Source: Multifurca ochricompacta
Taxonomy: Eukaryota; Basidiomycota; Agaricomycetes; Russulales; Russulaceae
Assembly (NCBI GenBank): GCA_022496185.1
Contig: WTXG01000054.1
Coordinates: 62,001 to 126,000, forward strand
Direction of reading: 5' to 3'
Length of the DNA stretch: 64,000 nt
In this document: positions 21,122 through 33,586 of the stretch, piece after piece
Numbering within the stretch: the stretch's first letter is position 1
Layout of the letters: the number at the start of each line of letters is the position of its first letter
Notes under the pieces: generated by a model
What the model saw: only the letters and a program-made list of their open reading frames with translations
The model's database searches: none
What the model was told of the DNA's origin: nothing
Made by a program: the position numbers and the translations under genes

Positions 21122-24100
21122 ATGTCCTTCACAAGAAAAATACTTTCTTATAGATACGTCCAGGGGTCATCATCAGCGCCTTCCCTCCATGAAGATGATT
21201 ATTCGGATGACAACGATGACGATTATCACGATTATCACTCTGAAGAAATTCCAATACCCTCTACAGGACACTCTCCATCAGGAGGTTCTAAGACGCTCCA
21301 GTACGCCATAGCTTCCTCGTCCTTCCAGCCTCCCGATATCCCCACTTTTGATACCATCACTGAGGCCGTCAACAAGCTACAAAATCGCTACTCTTCCACG
21401 CCATCGTCTGCGTCTAACACTGTGCCTTCCCATCCACATGCGAGAGAACCCACCCCTCCACACGAGCGGCCACCATCAAGTGCGTCCAGTGCATCCTCTT
21501 ACACTGTCGCGACCGATTACGCGGCGCCTACCAAGATCAGCAGGACACATCGACTGGAATCTGCCACCCGCCCGTCGTCCCAGAGGCCACCACCATCCCT
21601 TCCCACAATCGACTCCGGCGAGCCCCTTGAATGGGATGATCTAGAATTCACCGCTGAGCATGATGACCCCTTCTCGGACGGCTCGCAGTCTGGGCAAAAT
21701 GCTATCATGCCGTATCCATCACAAGCTTTTCAACGCCATTCTATAGAGTCGTTCGGCAGTCACGATCATGCCAGAGGTCTCTCTACGGCGGAGGAAGAGC
21801 ATCAACCATTGCGTCCTCTCTCGCAGCTCTCTAATGCAACTTCCCGAAGAACAGGTTCTAGTCACAGAGGCCCGTCCCCTGTTCGTAGTATCACGTCTGC
21901 CCCACCGAAGGTGTTGCAGTTGCCTGCCCCTTCCCAGGATGGTGCCATCCAACCTGCCGTCGGGCTGGTGTCAAGGCCCAACTCAAGTCAGCAACCCCAA
22001 TACAATCCGTATAACCCTTTCCAGTCACAAGTTCTTAGTCCCCCGACGAATCGTATTGTTCAGCGCCGCTCGCCGGTGAAGCCTGTCTCGCCTATTGACC
22101 ACTTTCGTCATGATACGGAAGCATATGCATCTGGGAGGAACTCTCTTCCCGCTTACACTATTCCTCGTTCTCGTTCGCCAACGCCGGCAATTGGTGATGA
22201 TAGCTTCGAAGCACCCGGCACGGTTAACGGGCACTACACTGGAACATCTCGCTACGCTAACACCCACTACACGGGCACGTCTGGATATACCGACGCGACA
22301 GAAGTACAGGATGATGAGGAATATGATGAAGAAAGTCTAGATGGTGATGAAGATAATGACGAGAAAGAGAACGAGAAACGAGATACGCCAAAGGAAAAGA
22401 GCAAGTTCCAACAATTCCTTGAGAAAGCCCGTAACGAAGGGCTCCTGGATGAAAAGCTGGAGGAGATGGATAACCCTCAGAACATCTTTGCGGATCCGCG
22501 CCGTGTGGTGTTCCCGAATCCAATGTCCCCTGTGTCCGACGTCCCCGCAACACCAATCGAGACACGTCATTTTGGACCTGCACCAATTGGACGTGTCGCC
22601 CGGCGAAATAAGACGATGAAACGTGTACCGCTGACGAACGGAAATCTTGTTTTAGATTTACCCGTGCCACCGAAGATGGTGTTACCGCGCTCTGGCCATC
22701 CTGAGGTGATGAAGGCAAGGTACACGGCAGTTACATGCGACCCAGATGAATTTGAGAAAAGCGGACACTTTTTGCGCCAAAACCAGATGAATCGGCGTAC
22801 TGAATTGTTCATCTGCATAACCATGTACAACGTGGGTCGCTCAAGTGGCCAAGTGATGAAAGGCGCTAAGTTAGTTTCCAGGAAGATGAAATTCTATTTT
22901 GCCGAACTTTGTACGGCGTCATGCGTAACATTGCGCACCTGTGCACGCGTAAGAATTCGCATACATGGGGCGTTGAGGCATGGAAGAAGGTAAGTCCTCC
23001 GCCGTGCTTTGCTAACGACTTACCTACCTCTATCAAGGTGGTTGTATGTATTGTCGCGGACGGTCGTCGGAAAGTACATCCACGCGTTCTCGATTGCCTG
23101 ACCCTTCTCGGCGTGTATCAGCCCGGTGGCCACATGCGAAATGTTATCAACCATAAACCCGTCACCGCACACGTGTTTGAGTACACGACATCTTTCGCGA
23201 TTGATCCCAACCTACACTTCAAATATCCTGACAAGGGCATCGTGCCCACGCAGATAATCTTTTGTATGAAGGAACGAAATCAGAAGAAGATCAACAGCCA
23301 TCGGTGGTTTTTCAACGCTTTTGGGACACTCTTGCAGGTAAGGGGCCTCGCTTCCTGTGCTAAATTTTACGCCTGCACGAGAGCTGAGAAACACCCAGCC
23401 GAATGTATGCGTTCTAATTGACGTCGGCACCAGACCTGAACACAAGAGCATCTATTACCTTTGGAAGGTATTTGACTTGAATTCGAACGTGGGCGGTGCA
23501 TGTGGCGAAATAGCGGCATATAAGGGCAAGAATTGGTCCGCGCTATTTAACCCTTTAGGCAAGTTTGTCTCACATACCCACGCATGTGAACAGAAGATAA
23601 CTTTCTCTCTAGTTGCGGCTCAGAATTTCGAGTACAAGGTCAGCAACATTCTTGACAAGCCTACAGAGAGCCTATTCGGCTACATTAGCGTCTTGGTATG
23701 CCGACCACAGCACGCTGAGAATCCAGTTTCTGAGCGCGACACATTCAGCCTGGTGCTTTCTCTGCATATAGGTATCATGCGTTGCAGAATGATAAAACTG
23801 GCCAAGGGCCACTGCATCATACTTCAAGGGAGAGGTTCTACACGGTCGTGACACTGACATCTTCACGTCGAATATGTGTACGTTAAATCATTGGTTACCT
23901 AAAGTAGTGGCGACTAACGGTTGAACACAGACCTCGCCGAGGATGTATGTCACCTTCGGCTTACACACCACGCCTACTGAATCCTTCGACAGCGAATATT
24001 GTGCTTTGAACTAGTTGCGAAAGCTAACTCCAACTGGTGAAAGCGAAGCATTTCCCTGTATCTTTTTTGTTTATTGATCGAATTTCACTCAGGGTTCTCC

Positions 24101-25725
24101 GCTACGTTAAGAGCGCAGTTGGCGAAACTGATGTACCCGACGGCCTCCCCGAGTTCATTAATCAGCGCCGGCGATGGCTTAATGGGTCGTTTTTCGCCGC
24201 GACGTATGCGATCGCTCACGTTGGACAGATGTTGACTTCGGGACACAGTGTGAGCCGTAAGGCCATGCTGTCTATTCAAGCTTTCTACAACATCGTGAAC
24301 CTGGTCGCCTCCTGGTTTGCCATCGTGAGCACCTCTATGCAGCGGACTGGTTGATGGGGAGGTTAATAACATCATCTGGCTAGGGCAACTTCTATCTATT
24401 TTTTGTGATACTGTCCTCGTCCCTGGAAGCACCCGCCTTTCACATGCGCCCCATTCGATACTTGAACTCAGTTGTGCAGGTATTGCTTCTCCGATTGGCT
24501 GATAGAATGCAAGCCCACGAACACCCCGCTTAGTACCTTTTGGCCTCCATCGTCATTGCCTGTTTCTTCTTCTCCATGGGTAACAAGCCACGATCGTAAG
24601 CTACCTCCGCGCAATAGAAACCCTTGTTTACACACTTATGTTGCGAGAAGGGCGAAATGGAAATACAAAACAGTTGCGATTATCCTCGCGATTCTCATGT
24701 TTTATCTCATTTTCGCTGCGGTGGAATGCGCAATACAAGCAGCTAGGCAAGGAGGAACGGCGTATCAAATAATGTGGTTCAGTATATTAGTGACATACGG
24801 AGGTAAATCCCTACTGTGTGGGCTTCCTTAAATCTGAAATTTTCATTTTCTCCACGCAGTCTATACCGTGGCTAGTTTCCTGGCCTTTGACCCGTGGCAC
24901 ATGTTCACCAGCTTTATACCTTACCTACTATTATCTCCAACTTATATAAATATTCTCAACATGTAAGTGAACTGGCATCATTGCTCCTGGACTATACTAA
25001 TTACCCACATTAGCTATGCATTTGCCAACCTGGATGATGTTCGTTCTGCAAAAGCCTGCTCTCTCCGCTACTAACCAATCCACTAGATATCATGGGGAAC
25101 GAAAGGAGAGGACACGGTTGAAATGGATTTGGGTGCTGTCATTCAAGACTCGCAATCGCGCGTGGACGTGGAGATGATCACAGAGGAAGCCGATGCAAAT
25201 GCCCTCTACGACGAAGCGACTAACAACTTGAAGTACCGGACTCCCGTCAAACGCTCGGACACAGGCCGAGTCCAAGCCGCTGAGAAAGAACAAGCCGCGA
25301 AGGACTACTATGCCAGCGTGCGAACGAATGCGCGTATCCCTTATTCCATTATGCGCGCGCCACTGACATGACTCTACACAGGTTTTGCTGGCATGGGTCC
25401 TATCCAACGTTCGTCACTGGCATTATTTTGCCTATTGGCACAAGTGAAGCCGGCATGCTGACTCATTGGTTCATGATAGGGTTTGTTGCTCGCTGGCATT
25501 CTAGGCGGTGGCCAGTCCGTTGATACCTTCAAACCCGGAGGTGGTTTCACAGCGGCAAAGGCTTACATGACTTTTGTGTTGGCATTTGTCGGTTTCACGA
25601 GCATCATCGTAAGTTTCGTCGAGTGCCCTCGCTGCGTTCGTCGTCATGCTGAGAGGAACCACCGTACACAGCGCTTCTTGGGTTGTACATGTTACCTTAT
25701 CGCGCGTGTGTTTACTGGCGGATAG
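21122..25725 (+). CDS. Chitin synthase, division 1 (class I-III type)
   Basis: Plasma-membrane enzyme adding GlcNAc from UDP-GlcNAc to chitin. ATG 21122; the first about 500 residues are a Ser/Pro-rich and acidic cytosolic region (including [19 protein letters not shown]). Conserved chitin synthase blocks follow: [52 protein letters not shown] (intron between), [22 protein letters not shown]-like and [69 protein letters not shown] (the QRRRW motif is intact), then multiple C-terminal membrane helices ([23 protein letters not shown]) and [10 protein letters not shown] at the stop. More than ten introns are implied; one at 23559-23612 starts GC. One base is missing near 23817-23820 before [18 protein letters not shown]. 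Confidence 0.93.
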
Positions 25726-26269
25726 GGACATTTTATGGAGGAATAGTTATGTTTATGAATCATATGTAACCCCCCCCCCCCCTCTTCCCGCAACCTTGTT
25801 TGTCAAATTTGCAAGGAGGCAGGTCTTGGTATTAATTCCTTTTTCTTATTTGACTTGATGCTAAGCTATTCAGTTACTTTAAGTCACACCTTTAGCAGAC
25901 ACGGTCCAAGTTAGGTTGGCCATTTCATTCGTTCATGTTATTGAAGGATCGCCTGTAATCCATTTGTATTACCGAGTCTACCGTATGCGCTCCAGGGTTT
26001 AGAATATCCCGAACATGTCTTTGTCACTGTTGAGACCTCATTTTTGACAATAATAGAGCGAATCTCAATTCAATTTAAATGTTGTCATGAGCCCCATTAC
26101 CGCCAAGAAAAAAGCTAAACAGTCTGGTGCAGCATCATAGCATTGCAATAAACATCACTCATCAAAAATAAATAAGATAAAAGCAAAGGCCAGAGCAAGA
26201 AAAAAAAAAGCGTAAATCAAAGCATCATATGAGTACTCAGTCTCGTCGTAGATCATCCAGCTAGTCTCC
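25726..26269. other. Convergent 3' flanks
   Basis: Between chitin synthase (+) and the coiled-coil gene (-). AT-rich with a C14 run at about 25770-25783 and A-runs at 26108-26210. No gene seen. Confidence 0.4.
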
Positions 26270-28458
26270 CTACATGATCTCGTCCAGGGTCATCTCGCAA
26301 CTGGCTTCCCCCAGCGGCGACAAATGCTTCGTCAAGTCCGCGCTTACACCCCGCACCGGCACAATGACCGGGTCCACGTTTTGGCTCTGGGCGGTGATGA
26401 GTGGCATGCGTCCGATGCGGGTCCTCGTCGTCCGGCCCAGCGGCTTGTTGCCCTCCGCGGGCACGGAGAGGTACAAGCTCAGCTCGCGACGGAGGTTCTC
26501 AATTTGTGTGCTTGCGGCGTCGCGCTCGCGCGTCGCGATAATAAGCATCTGAAAAAAAGAGACAAAAGAAAAGATTTGATAGTATCGTTAGCTTTTCGAA
26601 TCGTGCTACTAGCAAGCAAACACAAGGAAATTAAAAAAAAACTTGAATAAACCGCACCTGCTTCGTCTCAGCCAACTCACGGCGAACGCGGTCTAGGTAC
26701 ATGATACGCTGTGCTGGATTGTTGTGACTTAGTATTTCGGCATTAAATTGACTGAGTCTGCTGGCTTCGCTCTCGGCAAGTTGGTTTCGCGCTGCCAGTA
26801 CTCCGACTTCGTCGACGAGCTTGTGGTACGCTTCCCGGTACCTCTCAGCGTCCGCTAATTCGACCGTCAGTCTTTAAATAAGTAAGGGTGGTCAGCCCAT
26901 GTCATACGCCACATTAACGAAATTGGGGAAAAATTACTGGTTGATCTCTGCTCGAAGCTCGTCTTCTGCCACCTTGGACTGCTGCAGGCTGCTCGCGAAC
27001 TTGTTGGTCGTCTCCTTTTCCTTCTGAAGAGCGTGCTTGTGTGCCGTTGTTTGCTCCTTACTCTGAGACCTGACTTCCTTGACTTCCTGCATGAGCGCCG
27101 CCTCTCTCGTTTTCACATCATCCAGTAAGCCGGAGGCTTCCTCGAGTCGTCTCCGTGTTGACTCTAGCTCAGTCCGCGCTGTATGCAGATCTGCAACTGT
27201 CGCATCATGCATAGCCCTGTCAGCTTGAAACTGGATCGCCTGTGTCTGCGTTACGAGCAGTTCCGCGTCTAGATCGGCACGCATTGCTGCGCAGGATGAT
27301 ACGAGCTCATCGTTGAGATCAGCATAGAACACGGCAGAAAGCCGCTCGGTGGAGGAGATGGCTTCTTGAATCTCAAGCTCTGAGAGTAGAAATTCTCTTT
27401 GAGACGAGAACAAGGCATCGGCGGGAAGGATGTGAGAAGAGCCGCAGCCGCAGCCGCCCTGAAGACTCAGGTCTATCCTCAAGTCTTGCAAGGCAGCTAT
27501 ATACATATTCCTGTCATCTTCAGCGACGCGCAGTTGAGCTTCCAGGAAGCCATTCGCCTCCTGAGCCTGGCGTATGAGGCTTGCCATTTCTGCCACTTGC
27601 GCCTCGGTATTGGCGAGTTTGCGCTCGAACCGGAAAGTGTGGAATTGAAGCGAGTTGTGCTCGCGCTGGAGTTGGTCGTACGCGGTTTTAGATACCGTTT
27701 CTGAAACCAGTTTGCCGTAGTGCGTCGCCGCTTGGCCAAGAATGTCGCGCAGAGCCTCCAATTGTGTCACAAGCCCTTCCCTCTGCATCTCACCGTGCAC
27801 CCGATCGGCTTCCAGCCTAGCTCTAATCTCTGCAGTCTCTGCATGGGCTTGTTCAAGTTGAGTTTGAGCCTTCGCGCTCTCACTCGACCGCTGAGCTTCT
27901 TCTTCCGCCTTCGCGTTGACCACATCGCGTAACTGGGACTCAATATCTTCCTTCCGCTTCTTCTCTGCAGCTAAAGCCTTTTCGAATTCCACAATTCGTC
28001 GTTCCCGCTCCTTCAGCTCATCATGTCGAGCAGCACTCGTAGATTCTGAGGCTTTCTTTGTGCGTATTGCAGCCTCGTATTTAGTTTGCAGTCCAGTACG
28101 CTCAGCCTCCGCAGTACGCAGTTTTGCTCGCAGTTCCTTGATTTCTGTCTGGTCCACCAGCCCTGTCTTTTCAAATCCTGAATTCTTGCGTCTTGCGCAT
28201 CTACCTGCTTCTTCAACTTGTCGACTCGTGCCAGGTGGTCCGTATTACTTTTCCGCGCAGCCGAAAGCTCCTTCGTAAGGATATCGAAGTTAGCCTGGTA
28301 CTTGTTCAAAAAGTCAGGTGACTGCAAATGAGGTGAGAGAAGAAATGAAGTCACACTTGTTTCTTTCCATCAGCATGGACCTTCTCCAAGTGTTCAAGCT
28401 TCCGCTGAAGTACAGAATACCTATCCTTTTGCGCTTGAGCTTGAGTAGTCGCTTGCAT
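26270..28458 (-). CDS. Long coiled-coil protein with HMMR_C-like tail
   Basis: ATG 28458; exon 1 encodes MQATTQAQAQKDRYSVLQRK and joins (intron donor GTGTGA) to SPDFLNKYQANFDILTKELS. Almost the whole of the roughly 640-residue protein is predicted coiled coil (for example ELKERERRIVEFEKALAAEK). Near the C-terminus, FNAEILSHNNPAQRIMYLDR resembles the C-terminal domain of hyaluronan-mediated motility receptor (HMMR), a spindle-associated region; after an intron the protein ends in a basic segment and MTLDEIM at 26270. One break: the T4 run at 28168-28171 (A4 on the coding strand) needs one more base to join DLK to TGLVDQTEIKEL. A structural role at the cytoskeleton or spindle pole is only an inference from coiled coil and the tail. 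Confidence 0.7.
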
Positions 28459-28563
28459 CTTGAAAATGAGTGATGGAAGGAATTGATTAAAAGATTGACG
28501 TCAAACTATGAACTAGCCAAGGGTGCAAGAAACGGTAAATAAGCACAAATAAACGCGTCGCGT

Positions 28564-30499
28564 TCAATGATCACGTGGTTGTCGTTGCCTTGTACTAAAT
28601 CCTTCGCTCCGCCTTCGTCTCTGCTCGTTTTTGCCACTGCCATCTTCCCCTTCACTCGAGATAGCCCTCTGCAATGCCGGCGATATTTCATACCCCAAAT
28701 CTTTTAGTTCTTGGACTGCTACCGCATACCGTGAATCCTTCTCCACTATGCACCGTTGAATGATGGCCTCATACACCGAAAGAGGTGGGTGTAAGTTCTC
28801 TGCTTTCATCTCTTCCAGGTAAAAGAACGCGTCCTCGTATGTCTCTCCAGCAAGGCAAAGCACAATCAACCGTTCGTATGTCCCTGCGTCTGGCTTGATA
28901 TTCGCCTCCTTCATTTCGGCAATGAGTCGATCACCTAATTCTCGATGACGTGCGGCAATGCAGCCTGAGAGAAGGAAATGATACGAGTCGAGGGTTGGCT
29001 TGATGCCCAGCTCCGCACACATTTGGTATGTTCCAAAAGCGCGCTGTAGATCACCTAGAGCAACAGACGCTTGGATGACGACATTGACTGCTGTAATGTC
29101 GACTGTTTGGCCATCTGCGTGAAGGGCTTCCAAAGCATCCCAAGCAGCGTCTATTCCGTCCGTGTTAATTTTGATGGCTTCAAAAATGGGGTGTGTAGTA
29201 TCAGCTGTTGGTTCGATATTGTTCTGACGTATCAAAGTTAGTGTCGAAAGGGCTTCTTTGAAGCGATTCGTGCGGCAAAAAGCCTCAATAATGGGAGAAA
29301 AATGATATTCCTTTAGGTCTGCACCAATAGTCTTCAGAACACGTAGAACATCCATAGCCAGCTCGGGGAGTCCATGTCGGCCGGCAGTATGAAGCACCTC
29401 AACAGTGCAGCCTTCATCGGGTAAAACCTTGAGTTCATTCGTGACTTTAGGCCATAAATGAAGGACGCCTTCTTTCTGAACGATAGTTGTCAATGAATGC
29501 GGGGACAGCTCTAAAATGAAACATACATAAAGGCACTCTGAAGAAGACAGCAGGCAGGAAACCCAGACACGCATGCTTAACCTACGAACGGAGGACGCTT
29601 CAAAATTCTCGGCTAGCTCTAGCGCGAGTCGGGGCATCCTTCTCCGAGCAGCTAGAGTGATTATGCCTTCGGCAGTGTTGAGCGTGGGAGTTAGCCCACG
29701 TCTTTCCATCTCGACCAAGAGCTTGAAGGCCATTTCCAAGTTGGAGTCGTCCAGATATCTCTGTATGAGCAATGCATATGCACCCTCATTAAGTTCCACG
29801 TTGGCCCCTTGCATCATTCTAAGCACAGACCAAGTCGCTTCGTGAGGTGCATAGCGAACAGCCTACGTGTCAGAACCCACAGTGTCAGGTACACCAAGAA
29901 AAAGATGGGACTTTTGGGACGCACCTGTAATAGAAACTTGTACGTTTCGATATCTGGCATGACTCCTAAAGCCTTCATGTCATCCACCAGAGCCCAGGCC
30001 TCGTCCTCCATGCCATGCTTTCCAAAAAGCTCCATCGCGGAGTTGTATGTCAAGATGTCCGGCTGAAGCTGAAGCTCCTTCATTTCCTTGAGGGTCTCTA
30101 CAAGTCTGAGGGAACGACCAATATCGACTAACTGACCAAGCCTCAGATTGAAGGCAGCAGTCCTAGGAGGTAATACAGGCTGTCGCCTAAGTGACCAATG
30201 TCGGTTTTTAGAATCAGACACCCCTTCTACTCCATCTCTCCGGGGAGAACGGCCAGCTCTGTGCTGTGAACGATCCTGGGGAGGGGGATGTCTCTGCAAA
30301 CGCTGAGACAGAGGCCCTGTTCGATACGTGGATAAATAGGGACAAACTGGATTTACGAGGGCGACGAACCATTAGAGTATAAAGCAGCTGAAACTTCAGC
30401 TACTTGAGTAGCTACGCGCTCCCGAGCCACTGAAAGGGCCGTCCTTGATGAAGAAGACGCGAGCGCGAGCATATTGTCATTGATTGTCATTGTTGTCAT
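28564..30499 (-). CDS. Pentatricopeptide-repeat (PPR) protein, probably mitochondrial
   Basis: About 600 residues. PPR units of about 35 residues are clear: RLVETLKEMKELQLQPDILT, YNSAMELFGKHGMEDEAWAL, VDDMKALGVMPDIETY, LLVEMERRGLTPTLNT, AFGTYQMCAELGIKPTLDSY, IAEMKEANIKPDAGTYERL, YLEEMKAENLHPPLSVYEA. PPR proteins bind organellar RNA, so a role in mitochondrial transcript processing or translation is likely. An intron at 29924-29863 joins KFLLQ to AVRYAPHEATW. The C-terminus is highly basic (RRRRSEGFSTRQRQ). The N-terminus is uncertain: ATG 30499 or 30490 opens a Ser/Ala-rich basic stretch like a targeting peptide, but one or two small introns around 30345-30180 are needed to reach the first PPR, and I could not settle them. 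A segment near 29520-29580 may also be an intron. Confidence 0.75.
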
Positions 30500-30749
30500 T
30501 GTTTCGTTGACCTTCTGTGGAAGTGACACGTGATCGTGAGATACTAATTCCAATAGAGGAAAGGGGGCGCGTTCACCTTTGTTTTGTTTTGTTTTTGTTG
30601 GGGGGTTTCGAGCTCACCCGTGCTTAATTCAGTTTAATCCACAACCGCCCGCTGCCGTCTTTGTTGACTTTGACTTGACTCTCTTCCCCTTTTCTCAACT
30701 AGTAGCGCTTGACGCGTGTCTATAATCTCCATTTTTTTCCCCCTATATT
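30500..30749. promoter_or_regulatory. Divergent promoter, PPR protein / RAD21
   Basis: 250 bp between opposed start codons. It holds T-rich tracts (tttgttttgtttttgttgg near 30577-30600) and an ACGCGT site at about 30711-30716, the MluI cell-cycle box (MCB) core known from yeast G1/S genes. That would suit a cohesin gene, but one match is weak evidence. Confidence 0.4.
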
Positions 30750-33128
30750 ATGGTATGTTTCATTAGATGAGATGAATCATCGAAAGTCATTCTAAACTAC
30801 ATCATGTTGCCTTAGTTTTATTCAGAAGCTATCTTATCCCGGCGTGGGCCCTTAGCCAAAGTATGGCTCGCCGCACACATGGAACGAAAGCTCTCCAAGG
30901 CCCAGACTCTCCAAACCGACATAGAGCAGTCAGTTGGTATGTCTCACGTGAAGGCTCGAATGCCGACTGTTATCGTTCATGATTTTATGTACAGATGCTA
31001 TCATGGGGCAGGAAGTAGAGGTCATGGCCCTTCGACTGAGTGGTCAGCTGCTTCTCGGTGTTGTGCGCATTTACAGTCGAAAAGCCAAGTATCTTCTTGA
31101 CGACTGTAACGAAGCTCTTCTAAAGATCAAGATGGTACGCCTGCTACTTCGAACTTCAAAAATCTGAAATTGTGCTTTACTAACCGACCCGCGTAGGCGT
31201 TCCGACCAGGTCTCGTAGATTTGACAGAAGACCAACTTGCTGTTAACCGCAACGCCATCACACTCCCCACTACCAACCTCGATCTTGACATTTTGCTGCC
31301 GGACATAAATTGGTAAGCTGTCTGCTTCTACCATCAATGGGCCTCCCTTATGGCCCTAGGGACATCGACTTCGAAGATCGGGAAATTCAACCAAAGGGGC
31401 ACCATATGGCCCGCCAAGCTGATATTACACTGGCAACTGCAGAGGACCTTCAGTTCGATGTCGATGACGGCGGGTATGGTTTCGATCTAGGCCCGTCAGA
31501 CGGCATCGGTTCGCAAGACTATGAAGTCGACCTTGGATTGACTTTTGGCGACGAACCTGTGACTCCCCACGAACGCAGTGAGGGTGATGACATGAGCGTC
31601 GAGGTCGGTCGTGATGCTGCACCACCACGAGGAGCTCGCGAGTCGCTGGATTCCCATCTTCTCGGGCAAGGCAGAGATGGGCTTGAGTTGCTCTCTCATC
31701 ATAGCCGGGCCCCCTCCGAGCAACCTTTTGTCAACGACTTGGATTTCGGTTTTGGCCCAGAAGAAGGTTTAGACATCGATCTCAACCTCGATTTCGGCGA
31801 TCGTCCCGTCAGCGAGGGTGGCAAGACCCCGGAGCAAACTCGGTCACCTTCTAGGGCTTGTGTGTAGCATTTCATCTTTCGTTCGTTCCTATGTCTGTTT
31901 TCTGATATTTCTTTCCAGCTTCGCCATTGAGTGAGGCACCTATCACTCCACCAGCAGATATCGAGATGGCAGACACGGTTGTGGTTGTCGGAGAGCAGAC
32001 AGAACGACCTGAAGAACCAGCAGTGGAAGAAAAACGCAAGCGTAAAAAGAAACAAATTTTTGACGACCTCACCGAGTTAGAAGGCCGAGGGCGCGGCGGC
32101 CTAGGGCCGCTTACTGCCGTGGATGTCTCTTCCATCCTCACTGACCATCAGTACCTTCCTCGTTCCTCTGTTGTTATGCGCCTTCTTGAGATTCGCGAGG
32201 ACCCCATTGCACACTTCCTGCCCACGAAGGTGACACCACGTGGCACTTTCTTTTTCGCGGGGCCTCCAGGCATTTCCCCCGAATTGCAGGAGATGTTCAT
32301 GCGTCCAGTAGCAACGTACGTTCCAGCCGGAAAGCGGCGGGGTGCATCACCAGAGAAGCCACCAAGCAAGCGTGCGCGTATTGAGCCAGAGGGTGAAGGC
32401 AGCATCGCCGCGGAGGATGAAGGCGAGCCCGGACAAGCCCGCCGAGCAAGTGTCGCTCCAAGTCAAGGCATCGGGAGCGAGATCCTCGGGCGCGAGAGCG
32501 TCGGCCCAGGGTTTGAGTTCGACAACACCGGGCTTGGGATGGAGGATTTCCAGATGGACATTGGCGGAGAGGAATTACCACACGTGGAGCTGGTTCGCGA
32601 GAAGTCAGTTGCTCCCTCGGAGCTTACTCGTATTTCCCGCGCTAGCACTCCTGCTTTCCTCGATGAGGGCGAGGAGACTTACGCCGACCTCGAATGCCCT
32701 ATAGCTGCTTTTGACATGAAGGGTTCTAGCCAGGTGTCTGAAGCGGACAGCGCCGGTGCGAGCACGGACGGGAAGGGTTACAGCAAGAACACGGTTCGTG
32801 CTCTCGGCATTATCCGGAAAGAATTAGAACCCACGGAGGGTGATGAAGAGAGGGTTATTAGTTTTAGCCACATGGCGACAAAGGTGCGCATTCTATCCAA
32901 CTGTCTCCGCGCCGCCCTGATATACTGATCGTCGCTGGATTACAGGCCACTCGCCGCGCAGCGGCTGCATTCTTTTTCGAACTTCTTGTTCTCAGTACAC
33001 GCGACTGTATCCATCTATCTCAGTCAGCGCCGTTCGAAAACATCGAGATGCGCTCAAAAGCCAAACTATGGGAGCGTCAACGGCACGGATCTACTGCACC
33101 ATCTATATCTTCATCTATGGGCCTCTGA
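30750..33128 (+). CDS. RAD21: Cohesin kleisin subunit RAD21/SCC1
   Basis: Kleisin that closes the SMC1-SMC3 cohesin ring and is cut by separase at anaphase. Exon 1 is only the start codon: ATG at 30750-30752 followed at once by GTATGT; the intron ends TTAG at 30815 and exon 2 reads [20 protein letters not shown], the kleisin N-terminal domain that must start M-FYS. Further exons give [40 protein letters not shown], and [19 protein letters not shown]. The middle is acidic and disordered. The last exon encodes the winged-helix domain that binds the SMC1 head ([20 protein letters not shown]) and stops at 33128. All six or so introns keep frame and there is no frameshift, unlike many neighbours. 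Length about 650 residues is normal. Confidence 0.92.
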
Positions 33129-33586
33129 AGAGGAAGCCTTCTTGGATGTGACTTTTAATTTTTGTCATGACATACGACCTAGCGATACCTTGGACCCCCT
33201 ACTTTGTCCTGTTTTGGTTTTACTTTTTGTTTTTTTTTTTTTTGGCTTTTTGTTTTTTTGTTTTGTTTTGTTTTTCCCCCTCGTTTGAACGCATAATTGT
33301 TCAGTTGCTACTTACCTCGTCTCTTTTGTACGTTTTGCTAGTTTTTTGGATATGTATCATTGCGTCTGATTCAAATCGGTTGCGCCGCACTTCTGGCCAT
33401 CCGCCACCCCTTGGGCCGTCCAACTGACCCAACACGCCGCGGTATAGTCTACGTTGAGTTGCCATAACGCTTTTGTTATGCCCCTCTATTACGGCTTGAG
33501 TTCAAGACTTAATCTCTTCTGCTTATCTTATCTTATCATTTATCTTAGTCAATGTGTCAGATGTGTTTCATAAACAAGATCAACAT
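33129..33586. other. Convergent 3' flanks, RAD21 / cis-prenyltransferase
   Basis: Very T-rich (33213-33280 is nearly all T and G). Contains a short palindromic stretch cttatcttatcattta at about 33524. No gene seen. Confidence 0.4.

Noticed and set aside
17825..25725. A secondary-metabolite cluster around the methyltransferase
   Set aside because: Neighbours are Mmc1, a retroelement and chitin synthase; no synthase, cyclase, P450 or cluster regulator is present.
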